Shown here one piece after another: positions 62,891 to 64,000 of a stretch of 64,000 nt of DNA (positions are counted from its first letter, which is position 1; each line of letters begins with the position of its first letter). A program made the translations under genes and the position numbers. This DNA comes from Nannochloropsis salina CCMP1776. Lineage: Eukaryota; Sar; Eustigmatophyceae; Eustigmatales; Monodopsidaceae. The notes under the pieces were generated by a model. It was not told the origin of the DNA. It saw only the letters and a list, made by a program, of their open reading frames with translations, and did not search any database. Location: assembly GCA_004565275.1 (NCBI GenBank), contig SDOX01000175.1:35899-99898 (forward strand), given 5' to 3'.

Positions 62891-64000
62891 ATGACTCAAA
62901 TCGACGTACCCAAGGCGCTGCAGCCGACGTAAGTGCTCGTAAAATTGACACTCTCCTTGTCTCTGTCCAGCAGCCTCCTCTCCGCCTCCCTTCCCAGCCG
63001 CGTAACAAGCAGACCCAACCCGGGTGCTTTTGATGCACGGAAAGGCGATCACAGTGACACACGTTCTGTATTCCATGGTGCCTTCTTACTTCCCGATTTC
63101 GTGCCACCTCCACGGGGCTCACCACGCTAACTCTGATCTCCAATCCCTCCTCCTCCCCCATCCGCCCTTCTTTCCCCCCTCCTCAGCGACCAAGACATCC
63201 ACAAGCTTGTGTTCGCGTCCGTGCACATCGGGACCAAGAACTCGGACAAGCTCATGGAGCCTTACATCTGGCGCCGTCGCAGCGACAACACGTACGTCCT
63301 GAACTTGGGCAAGACATGGGAGAAGCTCATATTGGCTGCCAGGGTCATCGTAGCCGTCGAGAACCCGAAGGACGTCATCGCCATCTCCGCCCGCCCTTAC
63401 GGCCAACGAGCCGTCTTGAAATTCGCCCAGTACACTGGCGCTCAATCGATTGCCGGTCGTTTCACTCCCGGCACGTTTACGAATCAGATCACCAAGCAAT
63501 TCCGGGAGCCTCGCCTGCTGCTGGTCACAGATCCTCGCACGGACTCCCAGGCTGTGCATGAGGCATCCTACGTGAACGTGCCTGTCATTGCATTCGCCGA
63601 CTCGGACTCGCCTTTGCAGTATGTGGACATCGCCATCCCCGCCAACAACAAGGGACGGCTCTCCATCGGTTTGCTATACTGGCTCCTGGCGCGGGAGGTC
63701 CTGCGGCTCCGCGGGACCATCAGCCGCGTGGACGAGTGGGACGTGCCTGTCGATCTCTTCTTCTACCGCGAGCCCGATGAGATCGAGAAGGAGGAGGAGA
63801 AGCCGGCCACCTTCGCCGCGGAGGCGGAAATTGCGGAACCTGCGCCCATCGCCCCTGGCATCGAGGACTTTGGGGCGGGAGGCATGGCCGGCGTGGTCCC
63901 TGCGTACGGGGAGCCGGTCTCGGCATCTTGGGATGGAGCGGGGGCGGCGCCTGTGGACCCGGCGGGCGCGTCGTGGGACCAGCCTGCGGACACGGCGGGA
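62891..64000 (+). CDS. RPSA: 40S ribosomal protein SA (uS2), 3' end outside window
   Basis: Small-subunit ribosomal protein of the uS2 family, needed for 18S rRNA maturation. Exon 1 62891-62928 ([13 protein letters not shown]) joins exon 2 from 63187 ([15 protein letters not shown]) in phase. The rest follows the eukaryotic RPSA sequence closely: [95 protein letters not shown] and [14 protein letters not shown]. The acidic C-terminal tail (Ala/Gly/Pro-rich with W residues, [15 protein letters not shown]) is typical of RPSA. The stop codon lies beyond base 64000. It is the only clear translation gene here. Confidence 0.93.

Noticed and set aside
1-64000. Transposons, virus-like elements, CRISPR arrays, rRNA
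   Set aside because: No transposase, reverse transcriptase, integrase, capsid-like frame, array of spaced repeats or rRNA segment was recognised on either strand.

Overview
The window looks like nuclear DNA of a GC-rich, intron-bearing photosynthetic stramenopile, most like a eustigmatophyte of the Nannochloropsis/Microchloropsis type. This is inference from gene content and style. Genes have GT-AG introns full of (CCCT)n/(GGGA)n tracts. Several products start with a signal peptide followed by a Phe-containing cleavage site of the heterokont plastid type (fibrillin, shikimate kinase). A P3A proton pump, Trm5, CPSF160, RPSA and two kinesins are plainly eukaryotic. No virus-like element, IS or CRISPR array was seen.

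Layout, left to right. (1) The 3' end of N-acetylglutamate synthase (+) converges on dephospho-CoA kinase (-), both split by low-complexity introns. (2) A Tudor-knot (chromo-barrel) protein (+, 4.8-6.7 kb) converges on a single-exon 1,743-residue multipass membrane protein with ankyrin-like and leucine-rich segments (-, 7.4-12.6 kb). (3) A sparse AT-rich stretch (12.6-14.8 kb) holds an unusual tRNA-Thr(AGT) gene whose T-loop is split by a 52-nt insert that carries its own B-box. (4) A plasma-membrane H+-ATPase (+), an MFS transporter (+) and Trm5 (+) follow. (5) Plastid fibrillin (-) and PepN-type aminopeptidase (-) come next, then a small four-helix membrane protein (+). (6) Two kinesin-14-type genes are transcribed divergently from about 38.4-39.4 kb: a 2,393-residue C-terminal-motor protein with 45-residue coiled-coil repeats, and a NudE-like/kinesin fusion. 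(7) A choline-transporter-like SLC44 protein (-), a membrane-anchored sulfatase (+) and CPSF160 (-) follow. (8) A Fringe-like GT31 glycosyltransferase (+), plastid shikimate kinase (-) and the 5' part of 40S ribosomal protein SA (+, running off the window) close it.

The genes do not form one pathway. They are mostly housekeeping functions: arginine, CoA and aromatic biosynthesis, tRNA and mRNA processing, translation, membrane energisation and microtubule motors. Neighbours tend to be convergent or divergent with short spacers. The most unusual observation is the tRNA-Thr gene at 13,587-13,716. Two gene models (SLC44 near 46.0 kb, CPSF160 near 54.2 kb) have a frame change that could not be assigned to a clear intron. 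All exon coordinates come from reading the sequence by eye, using splice dinucleotides, phase and family conservation.
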